Of a stretch of 64,000 bases of DNA, positions 34,784 to 44,299 are shown piece by piece. The stretch is from Juglans regia (taxonomy: Eukaryota > Streptophyta > Magnoliopsida > Fagales > Juglandaceae): contig NC_049914.1 in the NCBI RefSeq assembly GCF_001411555.2, positions 11,894,847-11,958,846 on the forward strand. Reading direction: 5' to 3'. Below the pieces are notes generated by a model that worked only from the letters and a program-made list of their open reading frames with translations, searched no databases and was not told the DNA's origin. The position numbers and the translations under genes are program-made. Position 1 is the first letter of the stretch. Every line of letters begins with the position of its first letter.

Positions 34784-35470
34784 TCACAAAGCCAACGCTG
34801 CGATATTCACTGCAATTCCAAGAAAAACCGGCATTCCATGCATGGGGAGACTCACCACACCTGCAGATTTGTCTACTTTAGCAGAAACAGGAGGATTGCT
34901 CTCCGCCAACGGTACCGAATCAGGCTCATAGTCACTAAAAATTGCCAGAGGAAGAAGCACTTTATCCACTTGATACACAACCAGATCATTATCCGAATAC
35001 ACTACACTGCCCACTGTGGCATTCACAACGCCTGTGGAGATCTGCACGTCATTGCCGGAGGAGGAGACATTTAGTGGGAACGCACCTGCGCTGGTGTCTC
35101 CGGCCTGGGTCGGCACCGGGTTGCCCAAAGTTTGGAAATTTGGTAGAGTGACGTAAGTGGCTAAGATATGGAACTGTATAAGTTGGACCTTCTGGAGGTC
35201 ACTTAGAGAGTTAATGCTGCCTGATCTGAGGTCCGAAAATGCTTTGTCCGGTGGAGCAAAAAGGGTAAAACCAGTGTTTGATTTCTGAAGCTCCCCGTTG
35301 AGTTGGTTAACTATTCCGGTGCTCTTTAGGAGACGGAGCAGGATCGTGAACCGGCCAGGCTTCTCAAGGATTTTGGTGATGTCGGGAGCCTGGGCACCGG
35401 CTGTGGTGCAGTAGTACCGGAAGAGAAATATGAGTAGAAGTGAGAAGGAAAAGACAGCATGTTTGGTCAT
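34784..35470 (-). CDS. Fasciclin-like arabinogalactan protein, short form (copy A)
   Basis: The single open frame of 228 residues has no sign of an intron. A secretion signal lies at residues 1-27. One fasciclin domain (about 30-178) has an H1-type block GFTLFAPPDKAFSDL (67-81), LIQFHIL (97-103) and an H2-type block VVYQVDKVLLPLAIF (164-178). A short tail ends in a hydrophobic segment (about 204-228) typical of a GPI-anchor signal. Likely N-glycosylation sites are NVS (134) and NAT (150). Unlike copies B and C it has almost no Pro/Ala-rich arabinogalactan region: the fasciclin domain starts right after the signal peptide. Plant FLAs of this type sit at the outer face of the plasma membrane or in the wall and affect cellulose deposition and wall mechanics; FLA11/12-like is the closest group by layout. 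It is the most diverged of the three tandem copies. Confidence 0.9.
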   Translation of the reverse strand: MTKHAVFSFSLLLIFLFRYYCTTAGAQAPDITKILEKPGRFTILLRLLKSTGIVNQLNGELQKSNTGFTLFAPPDKAFSDLRSGSINSLSDLQKVQLIQFHILATYVTLPNFQTLGNPVPTQAGDTSAGAFPLNVSSSGNDVQISTGVVNATVGSVVYSDNDLVVYQVDKVLLPLAIFSDYEPDSVPLAESNPPVSAKVDKSAGVVSLPMHGMPVFLGIAVNIAALAL

Positions 35471-37193
35471 CTTCGCAATTTACAGGCTTTGTTTTGCTTG
35501 GGAAATTTGGATACCGAAGAGTGATCGTTGCAGGAGTGTTTGACATTTGTGAGAAGCGGAAGGTGAATTTATTAAGGCTATTTGGGAGTATAGTCGGTGT
35601 CTCGTTTGAATTTGAGTGCTTCAACCAAAAATCGACGGATTATTTCGGGCAAAAATAACTATTTACGATAAAAGTAGATTTATTTTAATAAAAAGTAATC
35701 ATTTTTATAGAAAATAACCTGTCATTAATAAACAATTTTCTTATAATAAATAAAGTTAAAGTAAAAGAAAAATAGAAACATAAAATAAATCATATAATAA
35801 TTTAAAAATATTTAATTAAACAGTATTATATTAAATTAAATACTGTAGTTTACATGATGTATCGATCTCTCTTCTAATTGAGATATGATGTATCTATTAG
35901 GAACAATTGTAGTTAGAAATCCTTAGTTATTTGCAGCTAATGTGTCGTGGAGATGAGGTGGATAAACCATAAATGAATGGGACAGAGTGTGAGATTCTGC
36001 TGTTATAGCAACTGGTTTGCGTTTGCGTGGGAAGGCAGGAAAAAGGAGAGGGGATCTCAATTGGATGAGCGGGCAAATAATGATGATGAATGTGATTGCT
36101 TTGCTTTATTTGTAGCTAGCGACGGGTATACATGAGAAGGAACCAAGAAGATCATGAGAGGCTTATTAATTAGCATGCAATCATAGGCTGGCTAGTGTCG
36201 GGCCCTCTAAAAAGCCCGCACATGGATATATATACTGGATTTGAAAATACTAACCTACCTAGCATGAATTGGGGCTGGATTTTCCCTCTTTGGGTTGGGC
36301 TTTAGTGTAAATGATCCGGTTATAATTCAGATCCTAACTAGATTATTAACAACAGATTTAAATAAAATATTATTAGAATATAATTTTGATTTGTAATTTA
36401 TAAAAAATTAAATTATTTTTTTATATTTTGTGTGAAAGTTTAAAATAGTTATAATGATTATATAAAATGATGATTATCAAATGAGCTGCGTTGCAGTCCT
36501 TTCCAAAAACTAGCCCAAATTCGTGAAACATAACACAACTTTTGCACGATTATATAATAAAATATTTATTTATTTGTTTGTTTAATATTTTAATTTGATG
36601 GTTTTGAATTTTAAAAATAATAATCAATTTATTGAAGAGTGGTGTAATTTGATACTCTCAACATTTCTCGCATACTGAGCAAGTGAATGTGCAGCCAGTG
36701 TGCAGCCAGCCATATTGGCTTCCCTATGGACATGAGTAAAAAAACAATCTACCAAATAATGTGGAGTAATTGTTGTGTTTGAATAAGTAGAAAACTTTTT
36801 CTACTGTGACCTTTTTTAAAAGCTTTCCTTTGATCTTAGGTTGTCGGTCTTCATATCATCATAATGATTGAAAGATAAGAAAATAATTAGAAATAATTTT
36901 TCAATCATACAAGGCTAGCTGTATATATTAAAAGATTTAAAAGGATGATGATTAAAATAAAATGATAGAATGCCACTTTTCAAAAACAAAATCACCAAGT
37001 GCACAACTTTAGCAAAACTAAAAGGGAAAAAAAGAGAAAGAAATGGTGAAAAATCATAATATGCATGGGACAAGGAAATTAAAGAAGCAAAATTATTTTA
37101 AAAGCCCACGATCGATGTTGGTCAACCCAACAATGATAAATCAAGAACAAATTGGATCCCGGCAAAGAAGATCAAGCTGATACTCTTACGCCA
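35471..37193. promoter_or_regulatory. Upstream region of FLA copy A and 3' flank of copy B
   Basis: Non-coding. At 36046-36083 is a block shared with the other two FLA genes (see that entry), 576 bp upstream of the copy A start. The rest is AT-rich with no recognisable gene. Confidence 0.5.
36046..36083 (-). promoter_or_regulatory. Conserved FLA upstream block, copy A
   Basis: The plus strand reads GAGAGGGGATCTCAATTGGA followed, after a short variable part, by AAATAATGA. The same 20-mer is at 38423 and 43465, upstream of copies B and C. Its conservation in otherwise changed flanks suggests a shared promoter element, or simply retained duplication. Confidence 0.6.
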
Positions 37194-38132
37194 TCAAGTT
37201 CCTTTCGCCATACAAAATGCAACCACAACAATTCCAACCGGTAACAACATTCCCTTCCTGCTGTGGCTCACTGCATCAGATGCAAATATTTTGGCGGCGT
37301 CGGCAGCAGCAGAAGCTGCGGCACCCGCAGCAGAAGCTGCGGCAGAAGCAGCAGCAGCACCATCCCCTGACGGACTATCGGCAGTAGTGGCTGTAGTATT
37401 TGATTCTGACATTTCTGGTTTAGGTGCTGCAGCTTTTTTAGACTTGGGAGAAAAAACATCTAGTGGAAGAAGCACACTGTCCACTCGATATATCGCAAGC
37501 TGGTTATCAAAATATATTGTACCACCCATTGTGGTATTCACAAGGCCGGTCGAGATGTTCACTTGGTTGCCGGCAGTAGTCACATTTAGTGGGAATTCCC
37601 CGGCGCTAGTGTCACCGGCCTCTGTTGGCACTGGATTACTTAGAGTTTGGAAGTTGGATAGACCAATCACGGAGTTCAAGATGTGAAATTGTATAAGCTG
37701 GGTCTTTTGTAGGTCAGATAGAGAGTTTATAGTGCCTGGTTTGAGATTTGAAAATGCGGTATCCGTAGGTGCAAATATGGTAAACCCATTGTTTGAACTG
37801 TTGAGTTGTCCGTATAGTTGTGCAGCAAGTCCAGTGCTCTTTAAGAGGCGGATAAAGACTGAATAACCACGGGCCTTTGCAAGGATTTTTGTGACATCAA
37901 TAGAACCTTTTTGTACAGGTACTTGGACTGACTGGGCAGGCGCCTTGGCTGATTGGGTTGGAGGCTTGGCGGGTGAGGCAGGAGGCGTGGCTGACTTGGC
38001 TGGAGCCAAGGTTGGCGGGGTTGGAGCCACGGCTGGCGGGACTGGAGGAGCAGTGGGCTGGGCTAAAGTGTTAATACCATGAAAGAGAAAAACAAATAAA
38101 ATTGATAGGGAAAAGGCGGCGTATTTGGTCAT
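37194..38132 (-). CDS. Fasciclin-like arabinogalactan protein (copy B)
   Basis: 312 residues in one exon. A signal peptide (1-25) is followed by a Pro/Ala/Ser/Lys-rich arabinogalactan region (26-74, repeated AP, SP and PP pairs, the context for O-glycosylated hydroxyproline). One fasciclin domain follows (about 78-228), with GFTIFAPTDTAFSNL at 116-130, LIQFHIL at 146-152 and LAIYRVDSVLLPLDVF at 212-227. N-glycosylation-type sites include NVT, NIS and NTT. Then come a Thr/Ser and Ala-rich stretch (240-285, largely Ala-Ala-Ser runs) and a C-terminal hydrophobic GPI-anchor signal (about 294-308). It is expected at the plasma membrane surface and in the wall. It is close to copy C in the fasciclin domain and differs mainly in the Pro-rich and Ala-rich parts, so the two are recent tandem duplicates. 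Confidence 0.93.
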   Translation of the reverse strand: MTKYAAFSLSILFVFLFHGINTLAQPTAPPVPPAVAPTPPTLAPAKSATPPASPAKPPTQSAKAPAQSVQVPVQKGSIDVTKILAKARGYSVFIRLLKSTGLAAQLYGQLNSSNNGFTIFAPTDTAFSNLKPGTINSLSDLQKTQLIQFHILNSVIGLSNFQTLSNPVPTEAGDTSAGEFPLNVTTAGNQVNISTGLVNTTMGGTIYFDNQLAIYRVDSVLLPLDVFSPKSKKAAAPKPEMSESNTTATTADSPSGDGAAAASAAASAAGAAASAAADAAKIFASDAVSHSRKGMLLPVGIVVVAFCMAKGT

Positions 38133-38249
38133 GATCTTTGATCCTTTTAGTGTTTTACAAATACAAGATTGGTGCTAAAGTGGGATATTTGGAAAAGCAA
38201 GATGGTATTTGCAGGAGTGGTTGATTTGAGGTGGAGAGGAGGCCGGGGA

Positions 38250-38259
38250 GTTTATAACA
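38250..38259 (-). promoter_or_regulatory. Candidate TATA box of FLA copy B
   Basis: On the minus strand TTGTTATAAA lies about 120 bp upstream of the start codon, a plausible core promoter position. A TATA-like sequence occurs about 200 bp upstream of copy C. Confidence 0.45.
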
Positions 38260-38422
38260 AAGGCAGGCCTGGAGAGAGTGAAGTAATTAGGTGAAAGGGT
38301 ACAATTATTAGTTACAAATCCTAAGCTGCATGCAGCTTATCTGTCTTGGAAAGGTAGAGGAGATAATGGATAGAATGTGAGGTTTGCAAATACTTTTTGC
38401 TTGGGAAGGTAGCTTCGAAAAA

Positions 38423-38459
38423 GAGAGGGGATCTCAATTGGATCTGCAGCCAATAATGA
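38423..38459 (-). promoter_or_regulatory. Conserved FLA upstream block, copy B
   Basis: It has the same GAGAGGGGATCTCAATTGGA block as copies A and C, 291 bp upstream of the start. Copies B and C also share AGGTGAAAGGGTACAATTAT (about 38290 and 43388) and flanking sequence, so the duplication took in several hundred bp of promoter. Confidence 0.65.
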
Positions 38460-38705
38460 GCGGGATTGCGGCCTCGGCCTTTTCACATACTTCTTTGGAG
38501 AAAGCAAGAGGTCGGATGGGATAGGATTTATGGTAACAGGTGTACACATGAATGGATTAATGGATCTCTCTGATCTTCATCTTTTTCTTTCTCTTTTTGA
38601 AAAAACTGCCCTAAACTCTTCTGAATTATCTACTTTTGTTTAATGTGAATTTCAAACTACATATTTCGACAATTTACATCTAAAAAGTTCTTTTAATTGT
38701 TTAAT

Positions 38706-38839
38706 ATGCACTACAAAAAAACTGCTTATTTACAACTAGTTAATTCCAGTTAAATGACTATTTACAATTAAAATTAGTTATAAATAGCCTTTTGGTTGTA
38801 ATAAATTAGTCATAAAAGTCTATTTTTCTTGTAGTGATG
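38706..38839. mobile_element. 128-bp CACTA-type MITE
   Basis: 38709-38836 starts CACTACAAAAAAACTG and ends TATTTTTCTTGTAGTG, giving terminal inverted repeats CACTACAA(A/G)AAAAA. The 3-bp duplication ATG lies at 38706-38708 and 38837-38839. The interior holds an imperfect inverted arrangement (TTTACAACTAGTTAATTCC and AATTAGTTATAAATAG). It has no coding capacity. The termini share CACTACAA with the 20.8-kb element, but the interior is unrelated. Confidence 0.85.
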
Positions 38840-38910
38840 CTAAAAGTTCTTTTAAAGAAAAATTGATATATTTGATAAATTTATAAGAAAATCCTTTTAG
38901 CAATGTTTTT

Positions 38911-39212
38911 GTGAAGATGATTATGCAATGTGTGAAGATAGTTTCTTTCTCAGTTTTGGTTAATGGGGAGTCTCATGAACCTATTCTACCTACTAGGGAA
39001 TTAGGCAAACGGATGCATTATTCCCTTACCTATTTCTTTTATGTACTGAGGGTCTTATTACTTTGTTAAAATATACAGATAATAATAAGTAGCTTGTGAG
39101 GAGGATTAGAGTGTGCCGAGGGGCTCCAATGTTCGCAAATGATAGCATTATTTTTTATAGAGTTGATGATCAAACTGCTAGACATATTGATGAGGAGATT
39201 TTAGAGAAGTAG
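38911..39212 (+). pseudogene. LINE (L1-type) reverse transcriptase fragment
   Basis: The first block (38911-39069) reads VKMIMQCVKIVSFSVLVNGE, then PTRELGKRMHYSLTYFF. It fits the L1 RT motif around V-N-G and P-x-RGLRQGDPLSPYLF, with key residues changed. After a stop and frame change, 39110-39212 reads CRGAPMFANDSIIFYR, fitting the FADDS catalytic motif with Asp changed to Asn. It is a short, dead relic. Confidence 0.7.
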
Positions 39213-39402
39213 GAGGAAGCATTTGGTTCGCGGAAGACAATAGAGGAATGGTTATTGCTATTATTTTGCTTGGTTACATTTGTAGGGGAAGGAATAGTTA
39301 TTGATCTCGGGGAATAGCCATTCCTCGCAATCCATTCCAAGAGCATTGGTATAAAGTTAAAAAGAAAACGTATTATTTTCATTTTCTTTAAAATATATAT
39401 AA

Positions 39403-39405
<3 letters not shown>

Positions 39406-39442
<37 letters not shown>
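39406..39442. repeat. (AT)n microsatellite
   Basis: An uninterrupted AT dinucleotide run, directly beside the putative Helitron terminus. Confidence 0.9.
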
Positions 39443-39447
<5 letters not shown>

Positions 39448-39448
<1 letters not shown>

Positions 39449-40340
39449 TAGCGGTGGCTAACGTGCAAAGCACGTTTGCCATGTCTGCCTAATTAAAAAT
39501 AGATAAATAATAATTTCTAATATTAAAATAATCTAATGTATATGAGTAAAATTATTATTTATTTATATTCATCATTTATTATGGAATTTAAATTATATTA
39601 AAAATTTAAAATAATTATATAGTTTTTTTCTATTAAAAATATTTAGTAAAACTTCATTATTTATTTAATGATGAAAAAATAATATTTTATAAATTAAAGT
39701 TGATTTTAAGTGTATGATATAATATTATTCTCTTAAAAATGTTCAGTAAAACTTTATCTTTTACTTAATGATGAAAAATTAATATTTTATAAATTAAAGT
39801 TAATTTTAAGTGTATGGTAGAATATTTATATTTTAGTTATTTGTTTTATGTTAGTTTAAATCAATATTTAAACTTCTATCGTTAGATTAAATCTGAAAAT
39901 TAAAGATGAAGGGTTGTAATATAAAACCTAAAAACTAACATTTTCTCCACGCACGTTTACCGAATTTAGTTAATTAAGAATATTATCATATTTAAATTAT
40001 GTTAAGACTCTAATTATTTATATAATTTTAATTTCTTAAAAATATTTAGTAAAATTTTATCATTTATTTAATGATGGAAGATTAATATTTAATAAATTAA
40101 ATTTGATAGTTTATGTATAATATAATATTTATATATTAATTATTTAAATTTTAAATTAATTTAAATCAATGTTTAAATTTCTATTGTTAGATCAAATCTA
40201 AGAATTTAAAATGAAGAATTGAGATTAATTTCTTAAAAATATTTAATAAAATTTTATTGTTTATTTAATTTATTTCAATATTTTTAATTAAATTAATATT
40301 TATGTATATTTAAATCAGTATTTTTATCTTTTATTGTTAA
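39448..40340 (-). mobile_element. Putative non-autonomous Helitron, minus strand; far end uncertain
   Basis: On the minus strand a hairpin with a 7-bp perfect stem, AACGTGC-TTT-GCACGTT (39460-39476), is followed 8 bases later by CTAG (39451 to 39448) and then T. That fits the Helitron 3' end rule of a hairpin, then CTRR, inserted at A^T. The interior is AT-rich with two related halves (about 39470-39930 and 39950-40230, sharing CACGTTT and TTTAGTAAAACTTTATC-like phrases). No rep/helicase gene is seen. The 5' TC end was not found; 40340 is only where the AT-rich character stops. Confidence 0.5.
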
Positions 40341-40346
40341 ATCATT

Positions 40347-41290
40347 ATGAAGATCCCAAAACGAAAGGACCGGATAAATCCCTATATCTTTTTCTTTTCT
40401 CCCTCACTTTTCCCTCCCCTCTCTCTCTCCTCCCTCGGCTCACGCGTACGCGGCCCCTCCTCCCAGCCGAATCTTCCTCTGCCCAGCCCGACGCCGCCGT
40501 GCGTCAGTGAGCCTCACCGCCTCTTCCACCGGCATCACCTCATTCCGGCGAGTCCCCCCACACCGGTCTCCCTCTCTCACGCTCTCTCTTCCTCTCTGTC
40601 GGCTGTGCACAGCCCGAATGGGTTTGATGCTGCTGCGCCGCCGTATACCATCCTCCGGCGCCACCACCTCCACGGTAGCCTCCTCTCCCACCGGCCATCC
40701 CTCTCCAGCGAGCTCGGCCTCCATCTCCGTGCCGTTTGCTCCCACGAAATCTACCTCTCTCTTGCACGGGTTCTCCACACCCACGGCGGAGCTCCACCTC
40801 CTCTGGCCACCGCACCACCACCGGGACCTCCTTTCGCCACCGACCACCTCTCGTAGCCGTCCTCACGCCCAGCTGAGCCACCATGGATGCTCACCTTCCC
40901 TCATGGACGCCCACTTCCCCTTAGGCCACCTCCCCTACCGTAATTTGTGGTGATTTTTTTTTATTTTATGGTATTTTTGTTGTGATTTTATAGTGATTTT
41001 GTGGTGATTTTGTTAATTTGTGGTATTTTTGTGAAGATTTTATGATGATTTTGTGATTTTACCGTGTATTTTTGTAATGATTTTATGGTGGATTTGCTTC
41101 GGTTGCCTTTGTGGTTTTGCGGTTTTGTGATTTTTTGTGATGATTTTATGGTGGATTTGCTTCGGTTGCCTCTTGTGGTTTGCGGTTTTGTGATTTTGCC
41201 GTTGATGTCACTGTTGATGTTACTGTTCATTATTGTTGATGTCACTGTTCATTGGGCGATAGGCTCTTTTAAGTATAAGGAGATATATCA
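40347..41290. other. GC-rich block followed by GTGATTTT repeats, origin unclear
   Basis: 40430-40940 is GC- and pyrimidine-rich and open in several frames on both strands (up to 169 codons, Ser/Pro/His-rich). The style matches the GC-rich block of the LTR at 31800-32100, so LTR origin is more likely than a gene. 40945-41210 is built from GTGATTTT/ATGATTTT phrases, including two copies of GGTGGATTTGCTTCGGTTGC (about 41087 and 41150). Confidence 0.4.
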
Positions 41291-42209
41291 TTTAAGATAA
41301 AATAAGTTGGGTGTCCGAACAATAAGTTTAAGAGTAATGATTTATAAATCTCAAAAGTGGGTCCCATCATAGAAAATGTAAAAAAATTTATTTTTTTAAT
41401 AGTATCTACTTTTTCGAAAAAAGGACCTGACCTAAAAATGTATTTAGCATTAAACTAAGAAAAACATTAATACTTTGCCTCCTACTTAAAGTGACTGCTT
41501 AATTTTTTTTTATTAATAAAATAATTTTAAATATATCGGTATATATTTGTACTTTTTAAAATATTTAAATATATTAAAAAATATGAATAAAAAAATAAAC
41601 ATAAAAAACTAGAAAAATACTATCGATCACTTTGAACTGACTACTCTGAGTGAATCTTAAACTAATCCTAATATGATAACTGCAAGAATAAAAAAATGGG
41701 AAAATGGAGAGAATGTGGCAAATAAATACATCGGTCATGAGTTAAAAAATCAAAAGAAAGGTTTGATCATCACAAGAGTGATCAGGAAATAAAAGTTCTG
41801 GCGGCAAAATAAAACGTTTTTCTTTCAACTGCTAAGCTTTACCATTTTTTTTTTCCCCTGATAAGCGCTAATTAGCACGCAGCAAGTTTATTGCTTGTGA
41901 GCCGTAACAAGTTTTACCATTTTTTCCCAATCATTGACGTTGCCTTGTTTGCCTTTCTCAACTCGAAGCGTTGAAAAATGAGTACTTGTTCTAAAATTAC
42001 ATTGTAATTGAAAATATATAAAAAAAAAAGTCATCATTATGCTCAATAACATTCACACAAATTACATAGAAGGTGGAAAAGATCAGATAGCCGGAAGAAA
42101 ACTAGAGAAAAGAAAATTACATAGAAGGAGATTAAAGAAGCCGATTATTGTGAAAGCACACGATGTGATCAACCCGACCATGGGAAATCAAGCTGGGAAT
42201 ATTACGCTG
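41291..42209. other. Intergenic and 3' flank of FLA copy C
   Basis: No coding region supported. Part of it, about 41830-42010, resembles 61080-61310 in the order of phrases TTACCATTTTTT, TTCGCCTTTCT-like and TTCTAAA(A)TTACATTG. Confidence 0.45.
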
Positions 42210-43148
42210 TCAAGTTCCTTTCCCCATCAAGAATGCAACCATAGCAATTCCAATTGGTAACAACATTTTGTTTGTACTGAGGCTCACTGCACCGGACGCG
42301 TTTGCTTTGGCAGCATCGGTGTCCGTAGTAGAAGAAGCAGTAGCAGCAGCAGCAGCAGCACCTGATGGACTCTCTGCCGCAGTCGTTGTAGTATTTGAAT
42401 CTGACAATGCTGGTTTAGGAGCTGCAGCTTTCTTTGGCTTAGGAGAAAAAATGTCCAGCGGAAGAAGCACACTGTCCACTCGATATATCGCAAGCTTGTT
42501 ATCCAAATATATTGTACCACCCATTGTGGTATTCACAAGGCCGGTCGAGATGTTCACTTGGTTGCCGGCAGTGGTCACATTTAGTGGGAATTCTCCAGCA
42601 CTAGTATCACCGGCCTCTGTTGGCACTGGATTGCTTAGAGTTTGGAAGTTGGACAGACCAATCACCGAGTTCAAGATGTGAAATTGTATTAGCTGAGTCT
42701 TTTGTAGGTCAGATAGAGAGTTTATAGTGCCCGGTTTGAGGTTTGAAAATGCAGTATCTGTAGGTGCAAAGATGGTAAACCCATTGTTTGAATTGTTGAG
42801 TTGTGCATATAATTGCGCAGCAAGTCCAGTGCTCTTAAAGAGACGGATAAAGACTGAGTAACCACGGGCCTTTGCAAGGATTTTTGTGACGTCAATAGAG
42901 CCTTTTTGTACTGGTACTTGGACGGATTGGGCAGGCGCCTTGGCGGATTGGATTGGAGGCTTGGCAGGTGAGGCGGGAGGTGTGGCAGCTGAGGTTGGGG
43001 GCTTGGCCGGCTTGGCTGGAGCATTGGCGGGTGGCTTTGGAGCTGCGGTGGATTGAACTGGTGCCGCCGTTGGCTGGGCTAAAGTGTTAATAACATGGAA
43101 GAGAAAAACAAGTAGAATTGAGACGGAAAAGACAGCGCACTTTGTCAT
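42210..43148 (-). CDS. Fasciclin-like arabinogalactan protein (copy C)
   Basis: 312 residues in one exon. It has a signal peptide (1-25), a Pro/Ala/Lys-rich arabinogalactan region (26-80, with AP, SP and PP pairs) and one fasciclin domain (about 84-234; GFTIFAPTDTAFSNL at 123-137, LIQFHIL at 153-159, LAIYRVDSVLLPLDIF at 219-234). A Thr/Ala-rich second glycomodule follows (about 240-288), then a hydrophobic GPI-anchor signal (about 294-309). The fasciclin domain is nearly the same as in copy B; the glycomodules vary more, with insertions and deletions of Pro/Ala units. It is expected on the plasma membrane and in the wall, with a likely role in wall matrix organisation, known for the family and not shown here. 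The first ATG of the frame is used because the signal peptide follows it directly, as in copies A and B. Confidence 0.93.
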   Translation of the reverse strand: MTKCAVFSVSILLVFLFHVINTLAQPTAAPVQSTAAPKPPANAPAKPAKPPTSAATPPASPAKPPIQSAKAPAQSVQVPVQKGSIDVTKILAKARGYSVFIRLFKSTGLAAQLYAQLNNSNNGFTIFAPTDTAFSNLKPGTINSLSDLQKTQLIQFHILNSVIGLSNFQTLSNPVPTEAGDTSAGEFPLNVTTAGNQVNISTGLVNTTMGGTIYLDNKLAIYRVDSVLLPLDIFSPKPKKAAAPKPALSDSNTTTTAAESPSGAAAAAATASSTTDTDAAKANASGAVSLSTNKMLLPIGIAMVAFLMGKGT

Positions 43149-43348
43149 GATCTTTGATACTTTTAGTGCGTTTCAAATGCAGAGTGGTGCTTCCTGGAGG
43201 CTTGATATGTGTGAGAAGTAGAAGAAAGTCTGCTTGGTGAGCTTTGTAATTTACTTTGCAAGCGGGCTTTCTTTTGCTTGGGATATTTGGAAATGCAAGA
43301 TGGTATTTGCAGGCGTTGCTGATGTTTTAAGACGGACTAGAGGAGGGA

Positions 43349-43358
43349 TTTTATAAAT
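43349..43358 (-). promoter_or_regulatory. Candidate TATA box of FLA copy C
   Basis: On the minus strand ATTTATAAAATC lies about 200 bp upstream of the start codon, in the promoter part shared with copy B. Confidence 0.45.
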
Positions 43359-43464
43359 GCCGTGAGAGAGTGAAGCTAGGCAATTAGGTGAAAGGGTACA
43401 ATTATTAGCTAGAAATCCTAAGTTGTATGCAGCTTATCTGTCTTGGGAAGGTGGCTAGGAAAAA

Positions 43465-43500
43465 GAGAGGGGATCTCAATTGGATCAGCAGCCAAATAAT
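43465..43500 (-). promoter_or_regulatory. Conserved FLA upstream block, copy C
   Basis: GAGAGGGGATCTCAATTGGA on the plus strand lies 317 bp upstream of the start codon, as in copies A and B, followed by a CCAAATAATGAG phrase. Confidence 0.65.
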
Positions 43501-43619
43501 GAGTACGATTGCCTCATTTTCACATACTTATTTGGAGAAAGCAAGAGGTCGGATGGGACGGGACTTATGTTAACTGGTGTCCACCAATTAAGGATTGATT
43601 AGCCTCTCTCTCTTACTGT

Positions 43620-44200
43620 ATTTGTTTGTTTTTTTTTTAAAATCTTTTCTAATTAAACTACATATTTCGACAAAACACACTCAAGTTCGAGAATTTATTG
43701 TATTGTGCACCTTCTGTTATGATTATTTCAAGTTTTCCATTTGCCAATGCTCTATTTTTTAAGCGTCATATTGATATTAATCTATTGAATATTGCCGAAA
43801 TTGGTTGTTCGGTGGTCACAGTAAGGTAATATCATGATAAATGGGGCATTAACCTTAATCTTTAGACAAATTAATGTTGAAACTTTGGCAACAGGAGCAG
43901 TTTTGTCTAATCTCCACACCCTTCTTTTGTTTCTTATCTCGCTGCCCGTCGCAGCCTACCCCATAGACTACTTATGTGTTGACATCAAAACGGCTCTCGC
44001 AGGGGCAGCTCAAAGGCAAGGCAACAGAGCATTGGCCCATCCATCATTAAGTTCAAAATTTGACTAAAAATTGAAGTTTTAGCTAAAGCCAAAATTATTA
44101 GAGAGGTTAATCTATATTGGACTATCTATTTAAAAGTCAAAATAATAATATAATATTAAATATTTTAATAATAATTTTTTTATATTTTGCAAATACACTA
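43620..44200. other. Intergenic, no gene recognised
   Basis: Non-coding as far as I can tell. A 77-codon open frame at 43834-44067 has no recognisable motif. Confidence 0.4.
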
Positions 44201-44215
44201 GAGTACTGCTATAGG

Positions 44216-44235
44216 CAGGCACAATGTTGTGCCTG
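44216..44235. repeat. Perfect palindromic hairpin
   Basis: CAGGCACAATGTTGTGCCTG has a 9-bp perfect stem with a 2-base loop. The phrase GAGTACTGCTATAGGCAGGCAC to its left has a loose inverted partner near 47565-47600, so it may mark one end of a transposon. Confidence 0.6.
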
Positions 44236-44299
44236 TGCGCAGATGCCACTGAAGATTTGCCATGTCAGCAATTATATATTAAAAAAAATGTCGTGAAGC

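Noticed and set aside
34453..35074. Open frames of 76-179 codons on the plus strand opposite FLA copy A
   Set aside because: Antisense shadows of the FLA gene or of its 3' flank; they match no family, while the minus-strand frame has signal peptide, fasciclin and GPI parts. The same holds for the plus-strand frames at 37291-37686 and 42268-42681.
40347..40953. 148-169-codon Ser/Pro-rich frames on both strands
   Set aside because: Overlapping open frames on both strands of one GC-rich block, no domain, and likeness in style to the LTR GC-rich block make a gene unlikely.
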